The notes beneath the pieces are model-generated. The model searched no databases. It saw only the letters and a list, made by a program, of their open reading frames with translations, and had not been told where the DNA came from. The position numbers and the translations under genes are program-made. Of a stretch of DNA of 64,000 nt, positions 8,254-16,971 are shown one piece after another. The DNA comes from Spirosoma luteum DSM 19990 (lineage in GTDB: Bacteria > Bacteroidota > Bacteroidia > Cytophagales > Spirosomataceae), in assembly GCF_000374065.1 (NCBI RefSeq), contig NZ_KB893312.1, positions 121 to 64,120 on the forward strand, written 5' to 3'. The first letter of the stretch is position 1. Each line of letters begins with the position of its first letter.

Positions 8254-9210
8254 ATGAGCGTTCATTCGGGTATGATTAGTCTGGTAATACCAGCGTTTAA
8301 CGAAGAGGAAAACTTACCCACCCTTGTTCACCGGCTCATGGCCGTAATGGATCAATATGATTCGTACGAAATACTGCTTGTCGACGATGGTAGTTCCGAT
8401 CAGACCCGCTACGTTCTTCGGCAGTTGAGCCAGCAATATCCCGTTATCCGTTATTTGTCGTTTTCCCGCAACTTTGGTCATCAGATGGCTTTGCGGGCGG
8501 GGTATGACAATGCCCTTGGGGAAGCGGTTATCTGTTTGGATGCCGATTTGCAGCACCCTCCCGAACTGATTCCTGCTTTGGTGGACAAATGGCGGCAAGG
8601 GTACGAGGTCGTTTATACCGTTCGTCGACCCGACCCTACGTTATCCCTCTATAAACGAACCACGTCCAAATACTTCTACAAGCTACTTCGCACCGTATCA
8701 AATCTCGATATTGAAGATGGTGCGGCTGATTTCAGACTGCTGGATCGTAAAGTGGTAAACACCCTGAAGGAATTCAAAGAAAACGACTTATTCCTGCGGG
8801 GGGCCATCTCCTGGGTTGGTTTTCGGCAGTGCCGGATACTGTACGAACCAGCCGCCCGATACGCAGGGCGGTCCAAATACTCGTTCCGGAAAATGCTCAA
8901 ACTGGCCGCTATGGGTATTACCTCTTTTTCTACCCGGCCCCTTTATCTGTCGGTATTACTCGGTTTCGGGATGTCTTTGTTTGCCCTTCTCTTCGGTGCG
9001 GAAGCCATGTATGAGTATTTTTTTACCAACGCTACCGTATCGGGCTGGACAACACTGGTTGTGCTCACTGTGCTGATTGGCGGTGTTCAGTTTATTATGA
9101 TTGGTATCATTGGTGTTTATTTGGGGAAAACATTTGTTGAGGTAAAAGGCCGACCGGCCTACATCATCAGCGATACCAGCGAAATTGAAGAAACTGTTAC
9201 GATATGGTAA
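8254..9210 (+). CDS. GT2-family glycosyltransferase, polyprenyl-phosphate sugar transferase type
   Basis: The protein has a GT-A domain with the nucleotide-sugar motifs IPAFNEEENLP, VDDGSSDQT and DADLQHPPELI, followed by two membrane segments near residues 225-290. This is the layout of DPM1/GtrB/ArnC-like enzymes that load a sugar onto undecaprenyl phosphate at the inner leaflet. The frame opens at a TTG (8245), but the ATG at 8254 or the one at 8272 (MISLVIPAFNEEEN) is more likely. Its stop overlaps the start of the deacetylase gene by seven bases, so the two are translationally coupled. The pairing with a NodB-type deacetylase recalls ArnC/ArnD-type or surface-polysaccharide modification, but the sugar cannot be read from the sequence. 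Confidence 0.85.
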   Translation: MSVHSGMISLVIPAFNEEENLPTLVHRLMAVMDQYDSYEILLVDDGSSDQTRYVLRQLSQQYPVIRYLSFSRNFGHQMALRAGYDNALGEAVICLDADLQHPPELIPALVDKWRQGYEVVYTVRRPDPTLSLYKRTTSKYFYKLLRTVSNLDIEDGAADFRLLDRKVVNTLKEFKENDLFLRGAISWVGFRQCRILYEPAARYAGRSKYSFRKMLKLAAMGITSFSTRPLYLSVLLGFGMSLFALLFGAEAMYEYFFTNATVSGWTTLVVLTVLIGGVQFIMIGIIGVYLGKTFVEVKGRPAYIISDTSEIEETVTIW

Positions 9211-10007
9211 GTACCGGCAAAAGAGCAAGGAGTATTTTATTCACCGTTGATGTAGAGGAGTTCGATACGGCCCTTGAATTTGGGCATGACATTTCGCTAG
9301 ACGAACAAGTGGCAGTTTCAACGAAGGGATTGTCCTTACTGGCCGAACGCTTCGATGCCCTTGATACCCCGGTTACGCTGTTTACAACGGCCAATTACGC
9401 GCTTCACGAACCCAAACTGATACGGACGCTGGCGCAGAAGCATGAAATTGCGTCGCATGGCTACTTTCATACCACGTTCGAGCCCGCCGATCTGCTCAAA
9501 TCCCGGCTGGCACTGGAAGCCCTGCTAAACCAACCGGTAACGGGATTCCGTCGGGCACGAATGGGTTATGTCGATCCAACTGATGTACAGCAGGCAGGCT
9601 ACGCCTACAATTCGTCCCTTCACCCCACCTGGCTTCCGGGGCGTTATAACCATTGGGGCGAATCCCGGCACCCGTTTCGCGAACGGGATGTCTGGCAAAT
9701 TCCGGCTTCGGTAACGCCTACCCTGCGGCTGCCCCTGTTCTGGCTGAGTCTGAAAAACTTTCCGTTTGCCTATTACAAATTACTCTGCCGCCAAACACTG
9801 GAAGCCGACGGGTTTCTGAATCTTTACGTCCATCCCTGGGAGTTTACGGATTTATCGGCCTATGAGAAAATTCCTGCCTACGTGCGTCGGCATTCCCGGA
9901 ATGTACTACTCGACCGGGTTGAGCATCTGTTGCGCTACCTGAAGCCAATGGGGGAGTTTAATACAATGGGTACTTTTGTACAGCAGCTCAAAACAAACAC
10001 GCCTTAA
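9204..10007 (+). CDS. NodB-type polysaccharide deacetylase
   Basis: This 267-residue protein belongs to the carbohydrate esterase 4 / NodB superfamily. FTVDVEEFD near residue 15 supplies the first catalytic motif, and ASHGYFHTTF near residue 89 supplies the two zinc-binding His. RRARMGYVDP fits the third motif. The C-terminal part contains LYVHPWEF, the usual last motif with a His. No signal peptide is visible, so it probably works on a cytoplasmic or lipid-linked sugar, in line with its translational coupling to the upstream GT2 gene. The metal-binding Asp is present, so activity is expected. Substrate unknown. Confidence 0.82.
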   Translation: MVSTGKRARSILFTVDVEEFDTALEFGHDISLDEQVAVSTKGLSLLAERFDALDTPVTLFTTANYALHEPKLIRTLAQKHEIASHGYFHTTFEPADLLKSRLALEALLNQPVTGFRRARMGYVDPTDVQQAGYAYNSSLHPTWLPGRYNHWGESRHPFRERDVWQIPASVTPTLRLPLFWLSLKNFPFAYYKLLCRQTLEADGFLNLYVHPWEFTDLSAYEKIPAYVRRHSRNVLLDRVEHLLRYLKPMGEFNTMGTFVQQLKTNTP

Positions 10008-10365
10008 TCGTCATTTGCGTTACTTTGCCCAATGGTATCTTTCTTTGAAAAGCCACTCTTCAGCGACTTTCGATTCATACTTGTTGCCTGCTTACACTGG
10101 TTGGCAGTGACTAAATTTCCTTCGCGGAAGGTTCCGGTAAGAACCAGATTTCCTGTTGTTGACCCGGATATTTTATTCGGCACAAAGGGGTTATATGCGC
10201 TTTACCCGGCTCAACATTCCCTCCATTTCCACCACGCACCAACGTTTGCGGCTCTTACTTCCTGTGCAAATCCTACTTCCACGCAGGAGCCTTCTCAACG
10301 GATGTTGGCAGTAGGGAAGTCAGTTTTCCCTTGACAATACACAAATCAAAAAACCAACTATAAGT
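10008..10365. other. intergenic stretch before the methyltransferase gene
   Basis: This 358-bp gap holds a plus-strand open frame at 10032-10334 (100 codons) whose product is rich in His, Pro and Phe and matches no family I know. I do not call it a gene. No clear terminator hairpin or TAnnTTTG promoter is seen. The AT-rich 40 bp before the ATG at 10366 probably hold the ribosome-binding region. Confidence 0.3.
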
Positions 10366-11070
10366 ATGGCAAAACAAACCTGGCTGGATTTCTGGCAGAA
10401 AGAAAATGAGTTCGATGACTCCATGTCAATGAACTACGCTTATTTTCTGGCAAGGGTCGAAAAATACATCCCGTTATCGAGGACACAGCGGGTACTGGAC
10501 ATTGGATCAGGCCCGGGTAACCTGGAGGATGCGTGGTTCAGCCGGGTTGCCGAAATGCACGGACTGGATATTTCAACGCGCTATAATGAAATAGCCCGTA
10601 GTAAACACGCTGCGCATCCGGGCATCTATTTCCATGATTTACCCGCCGATGATTACCTGAATTTTGGCGTAGTTGCCAACCAACAGTTCGACGTGATAAT
10701 CGTGATGAGCGTGGTGCAGTACTATAAGAGTGCGGCCGACGTAGAAACGCTGATCAGGAACATTAAGCAGATAGCGGCTCCCGGCGCCAAGGCCCTCATT
10801 TGCGATTTGATGGTGGGCGGTAGTGTGTTCAGCGATATTCTGAGCATCATGGGACGTTCGCTCAGGCAGGGGCAATTACTGTCGATGCTACGGTTGCTGG
10901 TTCGGTTGCGTTTTTCTGCTTACTATACCGTTCGTAAAGAAAATGGCTTTCTTGTGCTGTCCCGGCAGGAGTGGCTGGATATTACCCGACGGGTGGGCGT
11001 GGCAGCTCATTTTGTTGATGAACCACTCACCCTGCAGCAGGAACGAATGAACTTACTAATTCAATTCTGA
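10366..11070 (+). CDS. class I SAM-dependent methyltransferase
   Basis: The 234-residue protein has a Rossmann-type methyltransferase core. Motif I is VLDIGSGPGN at 43-52, the acidic residue after strand 2 is in MHGLDIS near 65, and the post-strand-4 hydrophobic segment is FDVIIVMSVVQYY near 112. There is no signal or membrane segment. It follows the GT2/deacetylase pair on the same strand after a 358-bp gap and may act on the same glycan or lipid carrier, but that is inference from position. The substrate class (sugar, lipid or small molecule) cannot be read from the sequence. Confidence 0.8.
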   Translation: MAKQTWLDFWQKENEFDDSMSMNYAYFLARVEKYIPLSRTQRVLDIGSGPGNLEDAWFSRVAEMHGLDISTRYNEIARSKHAAHPGIYFHDLPADDYLNFGVVANQQFDVIIVMSVVQYYKSAADVETLIRNIKQIAAPGAKALICDLMVGGSVFSDILSIMGRSLRQGQLLSMLRLLVRLRFSAYYTVRKENGFLVLSRQEWLDITRRVGVAAHFVDEPLTLQQERMNLLIQF

Positions 11071-11088
11071 TCGCACTGGCAGGATAAT

Positions 11089-11415
11089 TCAAATAAATAT
11101 AACATCGTCGATTACCTCCGTGCCCATGTCCTTGTTGACCAACTGAACAAGCTTCTGTTTAGCGTTGACGAGCTCATTGCGGAGCGGAGCCGAGGCAATA
11201 TCAATGTACAACTTACGGTCGCGAACGTAAAGCCGGTTGGTACGGGAGGCAATGGCTGGGCCCATCATACGCCCCCAAAACGCTTCGAGATAGGTTTCGT
11301 TGAAGCGGGTCTGGAGTTGGTAGGTTTTTAATAATTGCCCAATAGCATCCTTCAGGGTTGTGGTTCCGGCAACACGGGTAGCGTTGTCGCGGTTATATCG
11401 GTAGGGCTGGTTCAT
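11089..11415 (-). CDS. DUF721 family protein (DciA-like)
   Basis: The 108-residue protein carries the DUF721 pattern: TTLKDAIGQLLKTYQL, then FWGRMMGPAIASRTNRLYVR and a strand-rich end SAPLRNELVNAKQKLVQLVN. The family includes DciA, the replicative helicase loader operator of many bacteria; in Bacteroidota the role is not settled. The protein is short, basic and soluble. Its gene is convergent with the methyltransferase gene (18-bp gap) and divergent from rpmH. Its start is separated from the rpmH promoter by about 210 bp. Confidence 0.82.
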   Translation of the reverse strand: MNQPYRYNRDNATRVAGTTTLKDAIGQLLKTYQLQTRFNETYLEAFWGRMMGPAIASRTNRLYVRDRKLYIDIASAPLRNELVNAKQKLVQLVNKDMGTEVIDDVIFI

Positions 11416-11624
11416 GGGGGTGGCGGTTAGTCACTGCGCAAAAGTAAACAATGATTGAATTCAATGAATGAGCACTGGCCGGGGAATGTCGAAAAAATGT
11501 GCTAACGGGTGTAAAAAGCAGGCAACGTCTCAGGTAAACGCCTGACTTTTAGAGAAAGATTGCTTTGTCTGAGAAATTAATTTACCCAGTCTGTGCATTT
11601 GTCCTGATTTTGTAAAACCGCAAC

Positions 11625-11655
11625 TTGGTAAACTGGTATCATTCGCCTATCTTTG
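11625..11655 (+). promoter_or_regulatory. Bacteroidota-type promoter of rpmH
   Basis: TTG at 11625-11627 and TATCTTTG at 11648-11655 are spaced by 20 nt, an exact match to the Bacteroidota sigma-A consensus (TTG, 19-21 nt, TAnnTTTG). The box lies about 42 bp before the rpmH start codon, leaving a short untranslated leader. It is the best promoter match I found in the window. Confidence 0.75.
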
Positions 11656-11697
11656 CGGACTCATTTGGAAAAATACAGGTTTTAGGCAATATAGATC

Positions 11698-11865
11698 ATG
11701 AAAAGAACGTACCAACCATCGAATCGGAAGCGGAAAAACAAGCACGGTTTCCGCGAGCGGATGGCTACTGCCAACGGCCGTCAGGTGTTGGCACGCCGTC
11801 GTGCCAAAGGGCGCCACAAATTAACCGTCTCGGACGAGAAGAAAGGCGAACGCTTTAAAGTTTAA
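11698..11865 (+). CDS. rpmH: 50S ribosomal protein L34
   Basis: This short gene encodes 55 residues beginning MKRTYQPSNRKRKNKHGFRE, the near-universal L34 sequence, with the conserved basic centre RMATANGRQVLARRRAKGR. L34 is a component of the large ribosomal subunit. The protein is slightly longer than the usual 44-52 residues because of the tail LTVSDEKKGERFKV, which is common in Bacteroidota. It has its own consensus promoter and precedes rnpA by 79 bp, the classical rpmH-rnpA arrangement. Confidence 0.97.
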   Translation: MKRTYQPSNRKRKNKHGFRERMATANGRQVLARRRAKGRHKLTVSDEKKGERFKV

Positions 11866-11944
11866 TCAGGAAGTCAGTTAGCCAGTCGGTTAGTCATCCT
11901 GTATCAGTTACTGAATGACTTATCGACTAACCAGCTGAACCGTT

Positions 11945-12331
11945 ATGCCGCAAACCTTCACCAAATCGGAACGGCTTTGCAGCAAAAAAATTCTTGGTGA
12001 ATTATTTAAGAAGGGTAGTGCGTCTGTCGGGACGTTCTACCTTTTTCCGTTTCGGGTCCTCTATCTACCCCAACCCGAAAGCAACGATTCCTTACCTTCC
12101 ATTGTCATTACGGTACCAAAACGACTCTTCAAACGGGCTGTCGACCGGAATCTCATCCGTCGGCGGGTGCGGGAAGCGTACCGGCTACATAAAAGCCCGT
12201 TTGACTTAAATTCATCCGGTCCTTCGTCTATTGCTTTTCTTTATACGGCCAAGCAGATAATTTCGTTTGAAGAGATAGAAAAAGGTATGAAATTAGCAAT
12301 AGCAAAATGTGCAGCGAAGACCAGGCCATGA
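11945..12331 (+). CDS. rnpA: ribonuclease P protein component
   Basis: RnpA binds the RNase P RNA and helps it mature the 5' ends of tRNAs. The 128-residue protein starts with the typical KSERLCSKK segment and carries the family signature around residues 58-82, AVDRNLIRRRVREAYR, including the RNR-like basic patch. It follows rpmH, as in most bacteria. No yidD or yidC gene follows; a peptidase gene does instead. The stop is 66 bp before the preferred start of that peptidase, so a common transcript is likely. The gene for the RNA subunit was not seen in this window. Confidence 0.95.
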   Translation: MPQTFTKSERLCSKKILGELFKKGSASVGTFYLFPFRVLYLPQPESNDSLPSIVITVPKRLFKRAVDRNLIRRRVREAYRLHKSPFDLNSSGPSSIAFLYTAKQIISFEEIEKGMKLAIAKCAAKTRP

Positions 12332-12397
12332 AGCATGCCTATTTCCAGTGCCTCCTTCTTCCATGTACATGCCTCACTCTTCATTTTGAATCCGCCT

Positions 12398-14071
12398 ATG
12401 CGCTTCTCTAAACGCTTTACCCTTCTGGCCTCATCAGCGCTCATAGCGGGCGGTATTGGCTTCTTTTCGTTTAAGAACGACGACCGTTTTTTTGAAATCG
12501 CGCGTAACCTCGATATCTACGCAACGCTGTTCAAGGAGTTGAACCTGTATTACGTTGACGAAGTGAATCCAAACCGGATGGTTAAAACCAGCATCGATGC
12601 TATGCTGAAGGCCCTTGATCCGTACACGAATTTTTTTGCGGAAGACGAGATTGAGGACTACATGACCATGACTACCGGCCGCTACAACGGTATAGGAGCA
12701 CTCATCGGCCACCGGCAGGATAAAAATATCGTGTTGATGGTGTATGAAGGAACACCCGCCGAAAAATCAGGACTGCGCATTGGTGATGAGGTGGTTAAGA
12801 TTGATGGGGTTGACATAACCCGCAAAGATCGTGACGGTGGGCCGATGGACCCCGGTAAGCTGCTGAAAGGACAGAATAACACCGCCGTAAAGATAACGGT
12901 GATGCGGTATGGACAGAAAGCACCAGTCGAACTCAGCGTTGTCCGCGATGTGGTGAAGATGACAAACGTTCCCTACTACGGGATGATTTCGGAGGATGTC
13001 GGCTACATTGACCTCAAAGACTTCACGGCAACGGCTTCCCGGGAGGTCCGTTCGGCTTTCCAGGAGTTGAAGACGAAGGGAATGAAAAAACTTATTCTCG
13101 ACGTTCGGGAGAATCCAGGTGGACTGCTGAACATGGCCATCGACATTTCCAATATTTTTATCCCGAAAGATTCTGAAGTTGTTACCACAAAGGGAAAAGT
13201 AACCGAGTGGAATAAGACATATACGGCCATCAATCCGCCCATGGACCTGGAAATGCCCATGATTGTGCTGGCTAATAGTCATAGCGCATCAGCCGCCGAG
13301 ATCGTGTCGGGTGTTATTCAGGACTACGACCGGGGGGTGCTGGTTGGGCAGCGTACATACGGCAAAGGGCTGGTGCAAACCACCCGTGAACTGTCGTTCA
13401 ACACCAAGCTGAAAATAACCACCGCTAAATACTACATTCCCAGCGGACGCTGCATTCAGGCTATTGATTATAGCCACCGCAACCCCGACGGCAGCGTGGG
13501 GAAAATTCCGGATTCGCTCAAAACGGCTTTCAAAACAAAAGCGGGCCGGACCGTGTACGACGGTGGCGGTGTATTGCCCGACGTACTGGTAGAAGCACTG
13601 CCTCCCGTACCGGTAGCCCTCAGCTTGACCAACAAGGGGTTGATTTTCGATTACGCCGTAAAATACCACTACGATCACCCCACCATCAAGCCCGCCCGCG
13701 AGTTTCGCCTGACCGATGCCGAGTACGCAGAGTTTACCAAGTGGCTGAGCGATAAAGAATACGACTATACAACACAGGTAGAAAAAGACCTGGGTACACT
13801 CGAAGCGTCGGCCAAGAAAGAGAAATACTTCGATCAGATTCAGGACCAGCTAAAGTCGCTCAAGACCAAAATGTCGCATAGCAAAGATGCTGATCTGAAT
13901 ACGTTTAAAACGGAATTGAAAACCCTGCTGGAACAGGAAATTGCCGGACACTATTACCTGCAGCGCGGCATCAAGGAAGCCTCCTTCGCCACCGACCCTG
14001 AAATGAAAGCCGCCCTCAATCTGTTCAAGGATATGGGCCGGTATAGTACCATCCTGAAAGGGACAAAATAA
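12398..14071 (+). CDS. S41-family C-terminal processing peptidase
   Basis: This is a periplasmic serine protease of the CtpA/Prc family. From the ATG at 12398 it has 557 residues: a signal or anchor segment at about 7-25 (FTLLASSALIAGGIGFFSF), an N-terminal helical part, a PDZ domain at about 90-185, and the protease core. The Ser-Lys dyad can be placed at Ser296 (NSHSASAAEI) and Lys323 (TYGKGLVQ). A C-terminal extension of about 150 residues is rich in charged helices. The frame is open upstream to 12335, but that start would put 21 unrelated residues before the signal segment. It probably trims the C-termini of envelope proteins. Confidence 0.9.
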   Translation: MRFSKRFTLLASSALIAGGIGFFSFKNDDRFFEIARNLDIYATLFKELNLYYVDEVNPNRMVKTSIDAMLKALDPYTNFFAEDEIEDYMTMTTGRYNGIGALIGHRQDKNIVLMVYEGTPAEKSGLRIGDEVVKIDGVDITRKDRDGGPMDPGKLLKGQNNTAVKITVMRYGQKAPVELSVVRDVVKMTNVPYYGMISEDVGYIDLKDFTATASREVRSAFQELKTKGMKKLILDVRENPGGLLNMAIDISNIFIPKDSEVVTTKGKVTEWNKTYTAINPPMDLEMPMIVLANSHSASAAEIVSGVIQDYDRGVLVGQRTYGKGLVQTTRELSFNTKLKITTAKYYIPSGRCIQAIDYSHRNPDGSVGKIPDSLKTAFKTKAGRTVYDGGGVLPDVLVEALPPVPVALSLTNKGLIFDYAVKYHYDHPTIKPAREFRLTDAEYAEFTKWLSDKEYDYTTQVEKDLGTLEASAKKEKYFDQIQDQLKSLKTKMSHSKDADLNTFKTELKTLLEQEIAGHYYLQRGIKEASFATDPEMKAALNLFKDMGRYSTILKGTK

Positions 14072-14073
14072 TT

Positions 14074-14145
14074 ATGAATGATAAATTATAGATGATCAAT
14101 GATTGCTTTCGAGCCGTCATTCATCATCTATAATTTATCATTCAT
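14074..14145. repeat. long intergenic hairpin, 23-bp perfect arms
   Basis: The segment 14074-14096 is the exact reverse complement of 14123-14145, with a 26-nt loop. It fills the gap between the S41 peptidase stop and the tsaB start; the right arm ends eight bases before the ATG at 14154. The arms are AT-rich and made of short repeated words (ATGAT, ATAAATTATA). There is no T-run of terminator type. It is similar in layout, though not in sequence, to the hairpins at 28433, 52110 and 53619. Confidence 0.85.
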
Positions 14146-14153
14146 CATTTACA

Positions 14154-14840
14154 ATGCTTATTCTCTCCATAGACACCTCTACTGCCTGTTGTTCCGTTGC
14201 GCTGCATCAGGATGGCCTTCTGCTGGGCTGTTACGAACTCTTTACGGAGCGCACCTCTGCGGCTATGCTCACAACACTCATTCGGGATGTTGTTAGTCAT
14301 GCGGGTTACGAACTTGCCCAGCTTAATGCCATAGCGGTTGCCAAAGGGCCGGGTTCGTACACGGGGCTGCGTATTGCGGTTTCGACCGCAAAAGGGTTGT
14401 GCTTTGCGCTGGATAAGCCACTGCTGGGTATTAACACACTACAGGCAATGGCCGCCCAGGTCCAGCCTTACTTTTCGGCTGAACATCTCCTTTGTCCCAT
14501 GATCGACGCCCGGCGCATGGAAGTGTACTGTGCCTTTTATCAGCCCAGTGGCCAGGAAACCCAGCCCACATCGGCCCAGATTATCGACGAAACCTCATTC
14601 GGGAACTGGCTGGAACAGGGGCCAGTGGCTTTCTTTGGCGATGGGGCTGCAAAGTGCCAGAGTATCCTGGAGAAGCATCCAAACGCGTTGTTTTTCGATA
14701 AGAACGTAGTCCCTTCGGCCCGTACGGTCGGGCAGTTGGCAACAGTGGCTTTTGACGGAGGACAGTTTGATGATCTGGCTACGTTTGAACCATTCTACCT
14801 GAAAGACTTTATGACTACACAGCCCAGAAAGTTAGTTTGA
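14154..14840 (+). CDS. tsaB: tRNA threonylcarbamoyladenosine biosynthesis protein TsaB
   Basis: TsaB is the partner of TsaD and TsaE in making the t6A modification at position 37 of ANN-reading tRNAs. From the ATG at 14154 the protein has 228 residues starting MLILSIDTSTACCSVAL, the standard ASKHA-fold opening, and has the conserved KGPGSYTGLRI loop near 62. The frame is open to 14103, but that start would be translated through the hairpin and lacks family similarity. The second half is variable, as usual for TsaB. It lies after the S41 peptidase gene and before coaX. Confidence 0.93.
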   Translation: MLILSIDTSTACCSVALHQDGLLLGCYELFTERTSAAMLTTLIRDVVSHAGYELAQLNAIAVAKGPGSYTGLRIAVSTAKGLCFALDKPLLGINTLQAMAAQVQPYFSAEHLLCPMIDARRMEVYCAFYQPSGQETQPTSAQIIDETSFGNWLEQGPVAFFGDGAAKCQSILEKHPNALFFDKNVVPSARTVGQLATVAFDGGQFDDLATFEPFYLKDFMTTQPRKLV

Positions 14841-14966
14841 GCGTGCTGTGTAAATGACCGCCCTGGGTGTGCTATCGGGCAAAAGTCGGGATGAGTAAGC
14901 ATAATTATACGGGAATCTGCGGTTTTTCTCCTTACTTCGCCCCTACAACCGTCTATTCTGGCTACT

Positions 14967-15749
14967 GTGCAGATAATCGTTGATATTGGTAATACTGACG
15001 CCGTTTTTGGGCTTTATAACCAGAACGCCTGGCAACACATCTGGCGCACTCCCGCCCGGAAAGATGAACATGCCGGGTCCTACGAAGGAAAACTGAGACT
15101 CTGGCTACTGGAAGCCAATATAGCACTGAGCGATGTGCAGACAACGGTTCTTAGCAGTGTTGTTCCTGATCTTACGCCCACCATGCGGGCGATGCTAAAC
15201 GAATTGTTCGGCTTCGAATCCATTGTTGTTGGTCCGGGTGTTTACCCATTGCTACCCATTGAGGTGCTGCGTCCGCATGAGATTGGGGCCGATCTGGTTG
15301 CTAATGCCCTGGCTGCTCACACGCGTTACAAACGGACTTGCGTAGTCGTGGATTTTGGTACGGCCCTCACGTTTACAACCGTTTCTGCCGAGGGTAAAAT
15401 TCTGGGTATTGCCATTGCACCGGGCCTTAAAACGGCAATCCGTTCCCTGTTTGCCAATACGGCCCAGCTGCCCGAAGTGCCCATTGAAATTCCCGCGTCG
15501 GCCCTTGGCACGAGTACAACGCATGCCATTCAGGCGGGGGTAATGCTGGGTTATGAAGGGCTGGTTCGCTCCCTGGTGAGCCGGATACAGGCTGAATTGG
15601 GTGGTGACTGCATTGCTGTAGCTACCGGTGGTTTATCGGGTCGAATTCCGTCTCTACGGGATGTATTTGTCGATATTGTTCCATCGCTGACGCTGGAGGG
15701 CGTTCGTCTTATTGGGGAACTCGTTACAACCCAGTTAAATGCCCCATAA
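14967..15749 (+). CDS. coaX: type III pantothenate kinase
   Basis: CoaX phosphorylates pantothenate, the first step of coenzyme A synthesis. The start codon is GTG (14967), giving a 260-residue protein that begins MQIIVDIGNTDAVFGLY; the phosphate-binding DIGNT motif with Asp6 is placed as in the family. Further signatures are GADLVANALAAH near 97, the catalytic VVDFGTALTF near 127 and the late GGLSGRIP. Type III enzymes need a monovalent cation and are not feedback-inhibited by CoA. The gene follows tsaB on the same strand after 126 bp. Confidence 0.93.
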   Translation: MQIIVDIGNTDAVFGLYNQNAWQHIWRTPARKDEHAGSYEGKLRLWLLEANIALSDVQTTVLSSVVPDLTPTMRAMLNELFGFESIVVGPGVYPLLPIEVLRPHEIGADLVANALAAHTRYKRTCVVVDFGTALTFTTVSAEGKILGIAIAPGLKTAIRSLFANTAQLPEVPIEIPASALGTSTTHAIQAGVMLGYEGLVRSLVSRIQAELGGDCIAVATGGLSGRIPSLRDVFVDIVPSLTLEGVRLIGELVTTQLNAP

Positions 15750-15820
15750 ATAGGTCACGCCGTATTTTATATCGGTAAATGCCGGATAGCCAGTCGACTA
15801 TACCCTAAGGCTTATTCTCG

Positions 15821-16015
15821 TTATACCATATCTGGGCTTTCAGGAGACTCATTGTTAGAATTTTGTCCGCGTTTTTTCCGCTTTCGAAGAGCATCATTGA
15901 GCAAAAATTCAATTTGCCCATTCACACTTCGAAATTCTTCCTGTGCCCAGCGTTCCAGTTCTTTCAGTGTTTCGGGTTGAATCCGCAGAACAAATGCTTT
16001 CTTTTCAACAGCCAT
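15821..16015 (-). CDS. Arc-type ribbon-helix-helix protein
   Basis: The 64-residue protein has the pattern of a ribbon-helix-helix DNA-binding domain: a short strand KKAFVLRI followed by two helices, PETLKELERWAQEEF and NGQIEFLLNDALRKRKK, and a polar tail. It lies 77 bp downstream of the SPFH protein gene on the same strand, so the two are probably one transcript. Arc-like proteins usually bind short palindromes as dimers; one candidate lies upstream of the SPFH gene (16972-17015). No toxin gene is adjacent, so it is more likely a regulator of the SPFH gene than an antitoxin. Confidence 0.75.
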   Translation of the reverse strand: MAVEKKAFVLRIQPETLKELERWAQEEFRSVNGQIEFLLNDALRKRKKRGQNSNNESPESPDMV

Positions 16016-16092
16016 ATTTTGTAAGAGGAGGTTAGCAGTGAGGAGCTATCCGGTGTAATACCATACCATTAGATAGCTCCTCACGCCCAATA

Positions 16093-16947
16093 CTAATTGT
16101 ACAAGGTGCCTGCGTTGACGACGGGACTAACGGATTTCTCTCCGCACAATACAACCAGCAGATTGCTGACCATGGCCGCTTTTCGTTCCTCATCCAGTTG
16201 CACCACGTCCTTCTCGGCCAGTCGGGCCAGGGCCATCTCTACCATGCCAACAGCCCCCTCTACAATCTGCTTTCGGGCCGAAACAACCGCCGTTGCCTGC
16301 TGACGTTGTAGCATGGCCCCCGCAATTTCGGGCGCATACGCCAGGTGGCTGATGCGGGCTTCCATGACCTGAACCCCCGCCTGCCCAAGCCGTTCGTCCA
16401 GTTCCTGTTCCAGAAATTTATTGATCTGACCCGTATTATCCCGTAGCGTTACGGCTTCGTGTTCGTCTTCCATGTTGTCGTAGGAATGGGAACTGGTCAA
16501 AAAACGCACGGCTGCCTCGGACTGGATCTGCACAAAATTCACGTAGTTATCCACGTCGAATAACGCCTTGGCCGTATCCGTCACCTGCCAAACGACCACG
16601 GCTGCAATTTCGATGGGGTTACCCATTTTGTCGTTCACTTTAATGGTTTGCCCGTTCAGGTTACGGGCACGCAAACTAATTCTGGTTTTGCTATAAAGCG
16701 GATTTACCCAGCGCAGGCCACCCTGCCTCATGGTGCCAGCGTACTCCCCAAAAAGGGTACACACCATGGCTTCGTTTGGATTGATGACGGTTATGCCGAT
16801 AAACAGCACAATCGATACAAATAGAAACAGAACGGCCAATATGATGCTAAATTGGATAGCTACTGCCCCACCGGCCAGCAGCAGGCACACAACAGCCATG
16901 AATAACACTCCATAGCCAGAGATTGAAGTAAGTGGTTTTTCTTTCAT
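16093..16947 (-). CDS. SPFH (band 7) domain membrane protein
   Basis: The 284-residue protein begins with two hydrophobic segments (about 10-30 and 31-53), then a band 7/SPFH domain recognisable by VINPNEAMVCTLFGEYAGT and VVVWQVTDTAKALFDVDNY. The second half is helical and charged. SPFH proteins form large ring-like assemblies in membranes and often work with proteases or in stress tolerance. The gene is the first of a two-gene unit with the ribbon-helix-helix gene downstream. A palindrome-rich segment lies 25-70 bp upstream of its start. Its role here cannot be set more precisely. Confidence 0.87.
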   Translation of the reverse strand: MKEKPLTSISGYGVLFMAVVCLLLAGGAVAIQFSIILAVLFLFVSIVLFIGITVINPNEAMVCTLFGEYAGTMRQGGLRWVNPLYSKTRISLRARNLNGQTIKVNDKMGNPIEIAAVVVWQVTDTAKALFDVDNYVNFVQIQSEAAVRFLTSSHSYDNMEDEHEAVTLRDNTGQINKFLEQELDERLGQAGVQVMEARISHLAYAPEIAGAMLQRQQATAVVSARKQIVEGAVGMVEMALARLAEKDVVQLDEERKAAMVSNLLVVLCGEKSVSPVVNAGTLYN

Positions 16948-16971
16948 GTTCGTAGACGTTTATTATCAATA

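Noticed and set aside
10032..10334. 100-codon plus-strand frame before the methyltransferase gene
   Set aside because: No family features, unusual composition, no ribosome site and no supporting context; left as intergenic.
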